A stretch of 64,000 bases of DNA, from contig NZ_LQIU01000015.1 of the NCBI RefSeq assembly GCF_001499995.1, forward strand, positions 22,068 to 86,067. Direction: 5' to 3'. Shown in pieces: positions 37,639 to 47,188 of the stretch. Both the position numbers and the translations under genes were made by a program. The stretch comes from Mycobacterium sp. IS-1496. Lineage in GTDB: Bacteria; Actinomycetota; Actinomycetes; Mycobacteriales; Mycobacteriaceae. Below the pieces are notes generated by a model. It was not told the DNA's origin. It did no database searches and worked only from the letters and a program-made list of their open reading frames with translations. The stretch's first letter is position 1. Every line of letters starts with the position of its first letter.

Positions 37639-38177
37639 ACACGGAACTCACGCTGCGTGCGGCGTGTGTGCTGGTCAACACCGATCGGGTCGACGGCGAA
37701 CAACTCGGCGACCTGTCCGCTCTCGACGAGTACCTCGACGGGTTCGGCTGGACCGGGCGGCGTGACCGCGACGACTCCGAGCTCGCCGCCGTGCACGGGC
37801 TGCGGGTGCGATTGGGCAAGATCTGGGCGGCCGCCGACGACGAGGAGGGCACCGTCGGTCAGGTCAACGCACTGCTCGCGGACACCAGGGCCTCACCCTG
37901 GCTGACCCGCCACCCCGAGATGCCGGAATGGCATCTGCACCTGGCGTCGGTCCACGATCCGCTCTGGCAACGGATGGGCGCGGAGATGGCGATGGCGCTG
38001 GCCGACCTGATCCGCGCCGGTGAGCTGCGTCGGCTGAAGACGTGCGCTGCCCCGGACTGTGAGGCGGTGCTGGTGGACCTGTCGCGCAACCGGTCGCGGA
38101 TGTTCTGCGACACCGGCAACTGCGGCAACCGTCAACACGTGGCGGCCTACCGCGAACGGCGCGCCAAGGACTCCTAG
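37614..38177 (+). CDS. CGNR zinc-finger regulator (ABATE domain)
   Basis: 187 aa. The N-terminal ABATE-type region (TELTLRAACVLVNTDRVDGEQLGDLSALDEYLDGFGW) is followed by a C-terminal CGNR zinc finger with Cys residues in LKTCAAPDCEAVLVDLSRNRSRMFC and GNCGNRQHVAAYRERR. The family comprises predicted transcription regulators next to transporters. ATG 37614 is preceded by AAGGAG. Most likely controls itself and the divergent EamA gene. The stop overlaps the convergent GGDEF gene stop in a shared CTAG. Confidence 0.86.
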   Translation: MSQMHFTHDTELTLRAACVLVNTDRVDGEQLGDLSALDEYLDGFGWTGRRDRDDSELAAVHGLRVRLGKIWAAADDEEGTVGQVNALLADTRASPWLTRHPEMPEWHLHLASVHDPLWQRMGAEMAMALADLIRAGELRRLKTCAAPDCEAVLVDLSRNRSRMFCDTGNCGNRQHVAAYRERRAKDS

Positions 38178-39301
38178 AGGTCGTCGCTGCCCGGCCGCCG
38201 CGCGTTGTCGAGGACGGCCGGCCGGTCGCACGAGACGTACCGCGCCTGATTGCCGCCCGCACGACGGGCGTCGTACATCGCCATCGTCGCGATGGTGATC
38301 AGCTCGTCGAGCAATTCCGCGGGCGGGCAGGCTCCCAACCCGCGCATCGGCGTGCTGACGACGCCCATACTCGCCGTCACCCGCGGCGGGGTCGCGGCGA
38401 TCGCCTTTCGCACCCGTTCGACCAACGGGAAGGAGTCCGTCGTGGCGAAGGTGTCGGCGATCAGGTACTCGTCGTCGCCGGTGTGGGCCACGAATGCGTT
38501 GTGGCGGGTGGTCTCTCGCAGCGTCTGGCCGATCGCCACCCGGGCCCGCTCGCACGCCTGCTCACCGTCGGTCTCACCGAGGAGGCGCATGTTGTCGAGG
38601 TTGATCACCACCAGGACGAGACGCTGGTCGTCGTCGCGGCTGCGGGCGACGACGTGGCCGGCGGCCCGGTAGAAGGCCTCGCGGTTGAGCAACCCGGTCA
38701 ATGGGTCGATGTCGGCGTTGTCCACATCGATGTCCACGGCGTAGAGCAGCAGATGGCACGCGAACGGCACGGCCACCGTGACGGTCATGACAATGATCAA
38801 CGACGTCACGGCCCACACCGGATCGGCCGTCTCGGCGAGTCGGAACGCCAGCACGATCCCGGTGAACTCGGCCAGCGCGAACACCAGCACGATGTAGTGG
38901 GCGGTGTGGAACAGCGCTATGTAGGCGCCGAGCACCGCGAAACCCGTCGCGAGCAGCAGCCCCGCCTCGGGGTCGGACATGATGAGGCACCCGGCGGCGA
39001 TGATGACCGCCGTCACCACCACGAACACTCCGGACTGTCGACGCGACGGCCACCGGCGCCGGAGCCAGAACCCGGCGATCACCAGACAGGAGACGGTGAC
39101 CGTGACGGCGACCCCGCGTTCGAAGGCGGTCCGCGGTCCGGCATCGCTCCATTGCATCGCCAGCGGAACCAACCCGAGCGTCGCGACGAACATCGCGATC
39201 AACCGGCACGTCGCCGACTGTGCCTCGCGGGCCGCCAGGAACGAGGTGAGCCAATAGAAATGCTCGGGCTGGCGCCAGTACTGCCGCACCGCCTGGAACA
39301 T
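38174..39301 (-). CDS. Membrane protein with degenerate GGDEF domain
   Basis: 375 aa. About six transmembrane segments (for example VAVTVTVSCLVIAGFWL, VFVVVTAVIIAAGCLIM, LTVTVAVPFACHLLLY-like stretch) precede a GGDEF-like domain starting at DIDPLTGLLNREAFYRAA. The active-site loop reads HTGDDEYL rather than GGDEF, so the second Gly is Asp and Phe is Tyr. Diguanylate cyclase activity is doubtful; a GTP-binding or receptor role is possible. ATG 39299-39301 behind GGGAGG. Separated from eccB4 by 114 bp, divergent. Confidence 0.83.
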   Translation of the reverse strand: MFQAVRQYWRQPEHFYWLTSFLAAREAQSATCRLIAMFVATLGLVPLAMQWSDAGPRTAFERGVAVTVTVSCLVIAGFWLRRRWPSRRQSGVFVVVTAVIIAAGCLIMSDPEAGLLLATGFAVLGAYIALFHTAHYIVLVFALAEFTGIVLAFRLAETADPVWAVTSLIIVMTVTVAVPFACHLLLYAVDIDVDNADIDPLTGLLNREAFYRAAGHVVARSRDDDQRLVLVVINLDNMRLLGETDGEQACERARVAIGQTLRETTRHNAFVAHTGDDEYLIADTFATTDSFPLVERVRKAIAATPPRVTASMGVVSTPMRGLGACPPAELLDELITIATMAMYDARRAGGNQARYVSCDRPAVLDNARRPGSDDL

Positions 39302-39415
39302 CTCTGTACCTCCCACCGCTTCAAACACTGTATGCCCGGCCACCGACACCGCGACCACGAAATCGGCGTCGAAAGCGGGTCGAGAGCGCCGTTACGCTGC
39401 CCCTCGGGGGTGGAC

Positions 39416-40789
39416 ATGGGCCGACCGACGACCGGGCTGCACGTCAGCGGATACCGGTTCCTGCTACGTCGCATGGAACACGCGCTGGTCCGCGCCGACG
39501 TCCGGATGCTCGACGATCCGCTGCGCGGCCAGTCGATCGCGCTCGTCGCCGGTGCGGTGCTCGCGGCCATCGCGGTGGCCGGCTGCGCGATCCTGGCGGT
39601 GCTGCGCCCGCAGGGCGGCCTCGGCGACGCCGCAATCGTGATGGAGGCGCAGACCGGGGCGTTGTACGTGCGGATCGGCGACACCGTGCATCCGGTACCC
39701 AACCTCGCTTCGGCCCGGCTGGTCGCCGGCAGCGCCGCGGAGCCTCGGACGGTCAGCGCCCGGGCTCTGGCCGACGCCCCGCGCGGACCGCAGGCCGGTA
39801 TCGCCGGGGCGCCGGCGGCGATCGGACCTGCGGTGCCGCCGCAGGACGCGGGATGGACGGTGTGCGACGGCGCCGCGTCGACGTCGGTGCTGGTCGGGCC
39901 GTCACCACCGGGCGCGCTCGAGGCGGACCGCGCGGTGCTGGTCACCGCGCGGTCGGAAGGTCCGGCCGTCACCTACCTCCTGTACGCCGGACGGCGGGCA
40001 GCGGTCGACCTGCGTGACACCGCCGTCGTGCGGGCGCTGCGGGTGGAGGGCGTCACGCCGCGCCCGGTGTCCCGCGCGCTCCTCGACGCGCTGCCCGAGA
40101 GTCCGCCGATCACCGCACCCACGGTGCCGCGCGCCGGTGACCGGGGCGCGGTCGCCGGCCGCACGGTGGGTGAGGTCGTCCGGCTGCCCCGAGCCGCCGC
40201 CACGGAGTACTACGTCGTACTGGCCGACGGTGTCCAGCGCATCGGCGAGGTCACCGCCGACCTGATCCGGTTCACCGTCGGTCAGCGCAGCGGCGACATC
40301 CCCACCGTCACGCCCGGCACCGTGGCGGCGGCCGACGTCCTCGACACTCTGCCGACCGCCACCCATCCCGACCGGGTGGTGATCACCGAACCGGCCGTGT
40401 TGTGCGCGCACTGGGCAATGGACGGCGGCGACGTGACGACCACGCTGGTCGACGCCGTTCCAGCCGGTGCTGTCGTGCAGCTGGCGCAGGCGGACGGGGC
40501 GGGTCCGAACGTGGATGCGGTCTCCGTCCCGCCGGGTCGCAGCGTGTTCGCCCGTCCGGTCAGCGTCACCGGCGGCGGGGGCGGCGCGCAACCGCGCTAT
40601 CTGATGACGGACCTCGGCGTGCTGTTCGGGGTGCCCGACGACGACACCGCGCGCACACTCGGCGTCACGTCGCCGCCCGTGCCGTCGCCGTGGCCGGTGC
40701 TCGCCCGCCTGCCCCGCGGACCCGAATTGAGCCGCGCCGCAGCGTCAGTGACGCGCGACGCCCTCGGCGTGGCCGCGCCGGTGCGATGA
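39416..40789 (+). CDS. eccB4: ESX-4 component EccB4
   Basis: 457 aa. A short cytoplasmic N-terminus (TTGLHVSGYRFLLRRMEHALVRADVRMLDDPLRGQ) is the EccB signature. One transmembrane helix spans about 41-64. A large extracytoplasmic domain contains R-repeats and the paired cysteines in TVCDG and VLCAHW. EccB forms the periplasmic face of the type VII secretion channel. Start at ATG 39416, with a GTG 6 bp earlier possible; the longer open frame upstream is antisense to the GGDEF gene. Its 3' end overlaps mycP4 by 45 bp, convergent. Confidence 0.93.
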   Translation: MGRPTTGLHVSGYRFLLRRMEHALVRADVRMLDDPLRGQSIALVAGAVLAAIAVAGCAILAVLRPQGGLGDAAIVMEAQTGALYVRIGDTVHPVPNLASARLVAGSAAEPRTVSARALADAPRGPQAGIAGAPAAIGPAVPPQDAGWTVCDGAASTSVLVGPSPPGALEADRAVLVTARSEGPAVTYLLYAGRRAAVDLRDTAVVRALRVEGVTPRPVSRALLDALPESPPITAPTVPRAGDRGAVAGRTVGEVVRLPRAAATEYYVVLADGVQRIGEVTADLIRFTVGQRSGDIPTVTPGTVAAADVLDTLPTATHPDRVVITEPAVLCAHWAMDGGDVTTTLVDAVPAGAVVQLAQADGAGPNVDAVSVPPGRSVFARPVSVTGGGGGAQPRYLMTDLGVLFGVPDDDTARTLGVTSPPVPSPWPVLARLPRGPELSRAAASVTRDALGVAAPVR

Positions 40790-42082
40790 CGCGCTCACCG
40801 CGACCAGCAGCGTGATCGCGACGCAGATCCCCGCGCCCGCCATGGCGACCCGGCGCGGTCCGTTGTCGTGTGGCACGTCGGTCGGTGCGATGAGAGAGCG
40901 TGCCGGAGTTTCGGCCGGGGCGGCGGAGAGGCCACGACTCACGGCGGCCGCGACGTCGACGACACCACGACCGATGACGGGATCCCACCCCGCCGGCGGC
41001 GGGTGCGCGGTGTCCTCGATGCGCTGCATCACCTGGCGCGCCGTGAGGTGCGGCCAGCGGGCGCGGACCAGCGCGGCGATCCCCGAGACCACCGGCGCGG
41101 CATAACTGGTGCCTGCGATCGACGTGTGGCCGTCAGCCGTCGGCAGCGCATCGACGACGCCGTCGCCGTCGGGGTCCAGCGACAGCACATGCTCGCCCGG
41201 TGCGGCGACATCGACCCACGGGCCGGCGAGGCTGAACCGCGACGGCGTGCCGTCGAGGCCCACCGATCCGACGGTGAGCACCAGATCGTCGTACCAGGCC
41301 GGGCTGGCAATCGATTCGACTCTCTGCCAATCGGGTCGGCCGGGCTGCGCCGGGTTCTGCTTGGGACACTGACCCGGACCGCCGACGTTGCCCGCCGCGG
41401 TGACCACGACCGCGTTGCGCACGTCGACGGCATAGGCGAGCGCGGCCCCCAGCGCCCGGTCGTCGAGGGTGGCGGCCGCGGCCAGACAAGCCACCGACGA
41501 CACGTTGATCACCGTGGCACCGAGGTCCGCGGCGACGCGCACCGCCTTCGCCAGCGTCTGCACATCGCCGTACCCGGTGGCGCCCGGCTCGTCGGCAGGC
41601 CCGAACTTGTTGCTCGACTGGCGGATGCCCAACAGCGCGGCGTCCGGTGCCACACCGGTGAATTCACCTGTCGCCGCGATGATCCCGGCGACCAGCGTGC
41701 CGTGCCCGTCACAGTCGTCGGTGCCGTCGCCGCCCGACACGTAGTCACCACCGGGCACGAGCCGGGGGAGCAGTCGGTGCCGCGCGACACCGGTGTCGAT
41801 GACGGCGACCGTCTGACCCGCACCCCGGGTCAGCGGCCACACCTGCGGCAGATTCAGCATGTCCAACTGGTGCGGGTCGCCGGCCGGGTCGCGGTCGTCG
41901 ACGGCGCCGTCACACTCCGCCCGTTGTTCGGTGCGTTGTGGCGGCGCCGGTGGTGCGGCGGCCGGCAGGAAGGACTCGTCGACCGCGGGTGGGGTCACCG
42001 CCGATGCCGGCGGCGCGGTGGCCACCGGCACCGCTGCCACGGCCAGCCCGGTCAGCGCGACGGCGGTGAACCGGCCGGTCAT
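40745..42082 (-). CDS. mycP4: ESX-4 mycosin protease MycP4
   Basis: 445 aa subtilisin-like protease. Signal peptide 1-28 (AVALTGLAVAAVPVATAPPASA). The triad is Asp in VAVIDTGV, His in DCDGHGTLVAG and Ser in IAGTSYAAPVVSG, with oxyanion Asn in VVVTAAGNVGG. A C-terminal transmembrane anchor (VAMAGAGICVAITLLVAVSA) is followed by a short basic tail. Mycosins stabilise the ESX membrane complex. Its start overlaps the eccD4 stop (ATGA), so the two are coupled. Confidence 0.95.
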   Translation of the reverse strand: MTGRFTAVALTGLAVAAVPVATAPPASAVTPPAVDESFLPAAAPPAPPQRTEQRAECDGAVDDRDPAGDPHQLDMLNLPQVWPLTRGAGQTVAVIDTGVARHRLLPRLVPGGDYVSGGDGTDDCDGHGTLVAGIIAATGEFTGVAPDAALLGIRQSSNKFGPADEPGATGYGDVQTLAKAVRVAADLGATVINVSSVACLAAAATLDDRALGAALAYAVDVRNAVVVTAAGNVGGPGQCPKQNPAQPGRPDWQRVESIASPAWYDDLVLTVGSVGLDGTPSRFSLAGPWVDVAAPGEHVLSLDPDGDGVVDALPTADGHTSIAGTSYAAPVVSGIAALVRARWPHLTARQVMQRIEDTAHPPPAGWDPVIGRGVVDVAAAVSRGLSAAPAETPARSLIAPTDVPHDNGPRRVAMAGAGICVAITLLVAVSASSHRRGHAEGVARH

Positions 42083-43383
42083 ATCAGGCTCGAGGTCCGG
42101 ACGAGGGTGAGGACGTCCAGCGCCGCGCAGGCGACCGGCGCCACGGCGGCCAGGACGACGTACTCGAACACCTCGACCGACCGCGAGGCGACCGGTGACG
42201 GCTCGGCCGGACTCTCACGCACGATCGCGGTGACGCCGATGCAGACCGCGACGACCGCCGCCCAATGTCCGTGACGCACGGCCACGACCACGAATGCTGC
42301 TGCGAGCGAGCACAATCCGGAGAGGGCCAGCGCCCAGCGGCACCGCCCGGCGGCGTAGCAGCGTGACCGCAGTAGCAACGCCGCCCCGACGACGGCGCAG
42401 AACGCGGCGCTCGACAGCCAGTGCCCCGCGCCGCGCAGAACCGCGATCGACACCACGGCGGTGCCGGCAGACGCCGCCGCGCAGACCCCGATCACCGACC
42501 CGACAAGGATCCGGTGGCCCGCCATTGCCCGGCGGTCCGCATCGGCGACCGGCGGGTCGGTCAGCGAAGGCGCCGGCGCGAGTCCGGAGAACGCGACCGA
42601 AAGGCGCGGGGTCAGACTCAACGCACCGAGGGCGAGCAGGGCGAGCAGCACGCCGACCGCATGCCGCGGCACGGACCACAGCACCGCGCCCGACATCGCG
42701 GCGGTGCACAGCAGACCCGCGCACGCCGACGCCGTCGCCGCGACCGGTGAGCCCACCCGGAGGCGGAGGAGGACCAACGAAACGGCCGCTGCGGCAGCAG
42801 TTCCGAGCAGGACGTGTGGCGCATCGAACGGACCCGGCACCACCAGCGCCCCGCACAGCGCAGTCATCAGCACGGTGAGGCAGCCGAGCGGTCCGCACAC
42901 CCACGGCTCGCGACCGGCGCGCGACGCGGTCACCGCGACGCCGGCGACCACGCACAGCAGCACCCCGGCGACGGCCGGCGACACCGATCTGTGCCCGGCG
43001 ACGGCGGCGAGAGCCCCCGCCGACGCGGCGACCAATCCCAGGGTCACCCGAAGCGCGCGCGTGTCACCCGGAGGGGGAGCGGACGTCAGCACCGCCGTGA
43101 CGGCGTCGCCCCGGTCGAACCGTGGCACCCGGGGCAGCGCTGCACTCAGCAGCAACACGTCGCCGTCGCGAACGTCCTGGTCCCACAGCGGAACGGAGTC
43201 GTCGAGGACTGTGCCGAGCAGGGTCGCGAGTTGCCAGCGTGCCGGGGCCCCGGTGTCGGCGCCCGCCAGGCGGACGATGTCGGGGATCAGTGACGCCACC
43301 GGCAGCCGGGCCGGCAGCGCGAGATCCACCGCTCCGGAATCGTCGTCGGCGTGCACGGTGACGTGACACATGTTGGCGGACAT
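42079..43383 (-). CDS. eccD4: ESX-4 membrane channel component EccD4
   Basis: 434 aa. The N-terminal ubiquitin-like domain (MCHVTVHADDDSGAVDLALPARLPVASLIPDIVRLAG...GDVLLLSAALPRVPRFD) is followed by about eleven transmembrane helices, the EccD layout. Start chosen at ATG 43381-43383 behind GGGAG; an ATG 12 bp further in is possible. It is divergent from eccC4 and shares a 118 bp control region with it. Same gene orientation as in the M. tuberculosis ESX-4 locus. Confidence 0.92.
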   Translation of the reverse strand: MSANMCHVTVHADDDSGAVDLALPARLPVASLIPDIVRLAGADTGAPARWQLATLLGTVLDDSVPLWDQDVRDGDVLLLSAALPRVPRFDRGDAVTAVLTSAPPPGDTRALRVTLGLVAASAGALAAVAGHRSVSPAVAGVLLCVVAGVAVTASRAGREPWVCGPLGCLTVLMTALCGALVVPGPFDAPHVLLGTAAAAAVSLVLLRLRVGSPVAATASACAGLLCTAAMSGAVLWSVPRHAVGVLLALLALGALSLTPRLSVAFSGLAPAPSLTDPPVADADRRAMAGHRILVGSVIGVCAAASAGTAVVSIAVLRGAGHWLSSAAFCAVVGAALLLRSRCYAAGRCRWALALSGLCSLAAAFVVVAVRHGHWAAVVAVCIGVTAIVRESPAEPSPVASRSVEVFEYVVLAAVAPVACAALDVLTLVRTSSLI

Positions 43384-43501
43384 GCTTACTCCCATCGCTG
43401 ACGATGTGGTCACGGTAGCCGCGCACCACGACACCACCGCGCACGGAAATCGGTTCCTGTGGACAGGGAACCGATCGGCGCCGCGCACCGTCCAATCACT
43501 G

Positions 43502-46500
43502 ATGGACATCGCCGAACGCATGCCCCGTACGGGGGAATTCGCATTGGACGCGCCGCCACCGGTGCCGCGCCCGGCCGGCGGTCATCCGTTGGCCCGGCTG
43601 ATGCCGTTCGCGATGCTCATCGCCGCAGGCGGGATGATGCTGCTGTACTTCACGTCCGGCGCCGGTCAGCCCAGGAGCCCGATGGCCGGCCTCTTCCCCG
43701 TCATGATGGCGATGTCGTTGGTGGGCAGCCTGGTGTTCGGTGCCCGCGGCGCCCAGCGCGGGGTCGAGGTGGAGCGGAACCGCCGCGACTATCTGCGCTA
43801 CCTCGACGGCGTCGACCGGGCCGTCGCCGGTTCCGCGCGCCGACAGTACGACGACGGCCACCACCTGCACCCGGCGCCCGAGACGCTGTGGGCGATCGCC
43901 GGCAGCGCACGGATGTGGGAGCGCACCGTCGGCGAGGACGATTTCGGTTGTGTGCGAGTCGGTCTGGGGCGGGTTCCCTTGACTGTGCGGCTCGTCGCCC
44001 CGGAGGTCGGCCACGCAGAAGACGCCGATCCGGTGACCGTCGAGGCGATGCGGACACTGGTCCGCGACCGGTCCACGGTGGAAGGCGCCCCGCTCACCGT
44101 GAAGGTCACCGAGCCGGGACTGATCGGTGTCACCGGAGACCTGACGGCGGGGCGGGATCTCATCCGGGCGGCGGTCTGCCAACTCGTCGCGCTGCAAGGA
44201 CCCGGGGACGTGTCGGTGCGTGCCGCATCCGCCCCTCCGGTCGCCGGTGAGTGGGAGTGGCTCAAGTGGCTACCACACCACAGGTCGTCCGGCGGGCATG
44301 CGCTGGTGATCGCCGACGGGGTGCCACCTCCGGTCGCGGCGCCGGGCGTGACCGTGTGGTGTCTCGGTGAACCGCAGCGCAGTGCGGTGACGGTGCGCGT
44401 CGAATGCGGGGAGCTGACCATTCGGGACCGCACGGGTGACGAACGCGCGGGCCGCCCCGACGGTCTCACGATCGATCAGGCCGCGGCCTGTGCCCGGCGG
44501 GTGGCCGCGAGCGCCGGGGCTGTCGCCGAGACACCGGTTCGCGGCGGGCCGCGGAACTGGCAAGACCTGCTCGGCATCGCCGATCCCACGACGCTGGATC
44601 CCGCGGCGGCCTGGCGGTCGCACGCGCCGAATCGGTTCCTGCGGGTGCCCATCGGGCTGTCCGACAACGGGACACCGGTCGAGCTCGACCTCAAGGAAGC
44701 CGCACACCACGGTATGGGACCGCACGGGCTGTGCGTGGGGGCCACGGGGTCGGGCAAGTCTGAGTTGTTACGCACGCTGACGCTCGGGTTGATCGCGTCC
44801 CATCCGCCGGATGCGCTCAATCTGATCCTCGTCGACTTCAAGGGCGGCGCAACGTTTCTCGGCCTCGAGCGGGCCGCACACGTCTCGGCCGTCATCACCA
44901 ACCTCGACCAGGAGTCCCACCTGGTCGCGCGCATGCGCGATGCGCTGGCCGGTGAGATGCACCGGCGCCAGCAGTTGTTGCGGACCGCAGGCAACGTCGC
45001 CAACATCGCCGACTACCGGCAGGCGCAGGCGTCCCGTCCCGAACTGGTGGCGCTGCCTGTGCTGCTGATCGTGGTCGACGAGTTCTCCGAACTGCTCACC
45101 CAGCATCCTGATTTCGCGGAACTGTTCCTCGCCATCGGTCGTGTCGGCAGGTCGCTGGGCATGCACCTGCTGCTGGCGAGTCAACGGCTCGACGAAGGCC
45201 GGCTCCGCGGGCTGGACACCCACCTGTCCTACCGGATCTGCCTGAAGACGTTCTCGGCGGGCGAATCCCGGGCCGTCCTCGGCGTGGGCGACGCCCACGA
45301 ACTGCCCAACACCCCGGGCCTGGGGTATCTCAAGACGGCGTCCGGTGACATGGTCCGGTTCCGGACGGCATTCGTCTCGGGCCCCGTCGCCGCCGGCCCG
45401 GCACCGTCAGCGGAGCATTTGACACCGCGGCTGTTCACCGCCTCGTCACCGGAGTCGGATCGTCCTGCGCCTGGTGCGTGCGCTTCTGCGCCGACGGTGC
45501 TCGACACGGTGGTGGACCGGCTGGCCGGGCTCGGCACGCCCGCGCACCGCGTGTGGCTGCCGCCATTGTCCGGTCCGCCCGCGCTCGACGCGGTGCTGTC
45601 CCGCGCCCCCAGCGACCGGGCCGCGCCGCTGACGGTGCCGATCGGGCTCGTCGACTGTCCGTTCGAGCAGCGTCGTGATCTGTTCTCCGTCGCGCTGGGT
45701 GGAGCGGCGGGAAACGTCGCCGTCATCGGAGGTCCGCGCTCCGGCAAGTCGATGACACTGCGCACGCTCATGCTGGCTCTGGCCGCCACGAACGATCCGC
45801 ACGAGGTGCAGTTCTACGGCCTCGACCTCGGCGGTGGCGCCCTGGCCGCGATGTCGGAGCTTCCGCACGTGGGGGCCGTCGCGGGGCGACAGGATCCCGA
45901 TCTGATCCGGCGGATCGTCGCGGAGTGCGAATCGCTGGTACGCATCAGGGAGAAACGCTTCCGGCGCGGTGGCATCGAGTCGATCTCGGAGTACCGGCGG
46001 CGCCGCGCGGCGGGCGATCCCGCCACCGGTGCGGACCCGTATGGCGAGGTGTTCCTGGTCGTCGACGGCTGGTCGGTGCTGCGACGGGACTTCGAGCAAC
46101 TGGAGCCGTCGATCACCGCACTGGCCGTGCAGGGGCTGGCCTACGGTGTGCACGTCATCCTCGCGGCTTCGCGGTGGGCCGATCTGCGCCCCGCGCTCAA
46201 GGATCAGCTCGGCACCAGAATCGAACTGCGCCTCGGGGATCCGGCCGAATCCGAGATGGACCGTAAGCGGGCACGGCAACTCACCGACGGCGCACCGGGG
46301 CGGGGGCTCACCCACGACGGGCGCGAGACGGTGGTCGCGGTACCACGTCTCGACGGCCGTCCGACCGCCGACGGGCTCGCGGCTGCTCTCGCCGCGGCGG
46401 CAGAGACCTTGCGGACCCGTTACGGCCACCGCGGCGCACCGCCCATCGCGCCGCTGCCCACGCTCGTCCACCGACACGAGCTCGCTACGGTCGAGTCGCC

Positions 46501-47188
46501 GACGCAGGTGGCCATCGGCGTCGCCGAGAACGGCCGAGCGGTAGCGACATTGGACTTCGCGACGCAGCCCCACCTGATCGTGCTCGGCGACGTCGAGTGC
46601 GGAAAGACGGCGGCGCTGCGCGCGTTGTGCACCTCGCTGACCGCGAGCAGCCCGCCGGATGCGGTGCAACTGCTCCTCGTCGACTTCCGCCGTACGCTGC
46701 TCGGGGTCGTCGAATCCGACCATCTGGCCGGCTACGTGATGGCGGAGGCGGGGTTGACCGCCGCGGTACCCGAGCTGATCGAGCGCTTCGCCGCCCGGAT
46801 GCCCGGCGCCGGCGTCACCCAGCGACAGCTGCGCGACCGATCCTGGTGGACGGGTCCGGAGACCTACGTGGTCATCGACGATTACGACCTGGTCGCCGGC
46901 GCGACCGCGCTGACACCGCTGCTCGCGTATCTGCCACACGCTCGCGACATCGGCTTGCACGTGATCGTGGCCCGCCGCTCGGGTGGCGCGGCGCGGGCGA
47001 TGTTCGACCCGCTGCTCGCGCGGCTGCGTGATCTGGGCGCGATGGGGATGATGATGAGCGCCGGGCCCGAGGAAGGGGTGCTGCTGGGATCGGTGCGCTC
47101 CAGCGTGTTGGCACCGGGACGCGCGACGCTGATCACCCGTGGTGCCACCGATCAGCTGATCCAGGTGGCGTGGACCGAGCCGCCGTGA
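43502..47188 (+). CDS. eccC4: ESX-4 FtsK/SpoIIIE ATPase EccC4
   Basis: About 1228 aa. Two transmembrane helices (LMPFAMLIAAGGMMLLYF; MAGLFPVMMAMSLVGSLVFG) precede three ATPase domains with Walker A motifs GATGSGKSE (about 413), GGPRSGKSM (about 743) and GDVECGKTA (about 1028). Walker B in domain 1 is LLIVVDEFSEL; in domain 2 it is VFLVVDGWSVL without the Glu. EccC is the motor that recognises EsxB-type substrates. Start uncertain: ATG 43502 is used by family length; ATG 43520 and an in-frame ATG at 43370 exist. Leads the operon eccC4-Rv3446c-like-esxU-esxT. Confidence 0.93.
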   Translation: MDIAERMPRTGEFALDAPPPVPRPAGGHPLARLMPFAMLIAAGGMMLLYFTSGAGQPRSPMAGLFPVMMAMSLVGSLVFGARGAQRGVEVERNRRDYLRYLDGVDRAVAGSARRQYDDGHHLHPAPETLWAIAGSARMWERTVGEDDFGCVRVGLGRVPLTVRLVAPEVGHAEDADPVTVEAMRTLVRDRSTVEGAPLTVKVTEPGLIGVTGDLTAGRDLIRAAVCQLVALQGPGDVSVRAASAPPVAGEWEWLKWLPHHRSSGGHALVIADGVPPPVAAPGVTVWCLGEPQRSAVTVRVECGELTIRDRTGDERAGRPDGLTIDQAAACARRVAASAGAVAETPVRGGPRNWQDLLGIADPTTLDPAAAWRSHAPNRFLRVPIGLSDNGTPVELDLKEAAHHGMGPHGLCVGATGSGKSELLRTLTLGLIASHPPDALNLILVDFKGGATFLGLERAAHVSAVITNLDQESHLVARMRDALAGEMHRRQQLLRTAGNVANIADYRQAQASRPELVALPVLLIVVDEFSELLTQHPDFAELFLAIGRVGRSLGMHLLLASQRLDEGRLRGLDTHLSYRICLKTFSAGESRAVLGVGDAHELPNTPGLGYLKTASGDMVRFRTAFVSGPVAAGPAPSAEHLTPRLFTASSPESDRPAPGACASAPTVLDTVVDRLAGLGTPAHRVWLPPLSGPPALDAVLSRAPSDRAAPLTVPIGLVDCPFEQRRDLFSVALGGAAGNVAVIGGPRSGKSMTLRTLMLALAATNDPHEVQFYGLDLGGGALAAMSELPHVGAVAGRQDPDLIRRIVAECESLVRIREKRFRRGGIESISEYRRRRAAGDPATGADPYGEVFLVVDGWSVLRRDFEQLEPSITALAVQGLAYGVHVILAASRWADLRPALKDQLGTRIELRLGDPAESEMDRKRARQLTDGAPGRGLTHDGRETVVAVPRLDGRPTADGLAAALAAAAETLRTRYGHRGAPPIAPLPTLVHRHELATVESPTQVAIGVAENGRAVATLDFATQPHLIVLGDVECGKTAALRALCTSLTASSPPDAVQLLLVDFRRTLLGVVESDHLAGYVMAEAGLTAAVPELIERFAARMPGAGVTQRQLRDRSWWTGPETYVVIDDYDLVAGATALTPLLAYLPHARDIGLHVIVARRSGGAARAMFDPLLARLRDLGAMGMMMSAGPEEGVLLGSVRSSVLAPGRATLITRGATDQLIQVAWTEPP

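Noticed and set aside
38483..39415. N-terminal extension of the eccB4 reading frame
   Set aside because: It lies antisense to the membrane GGDEF gene and encodes a low-complexity Arg/His-rich sequence. EccB proteins start with the TTGLHVSGYRF region, so the ATG at 39416 is used.
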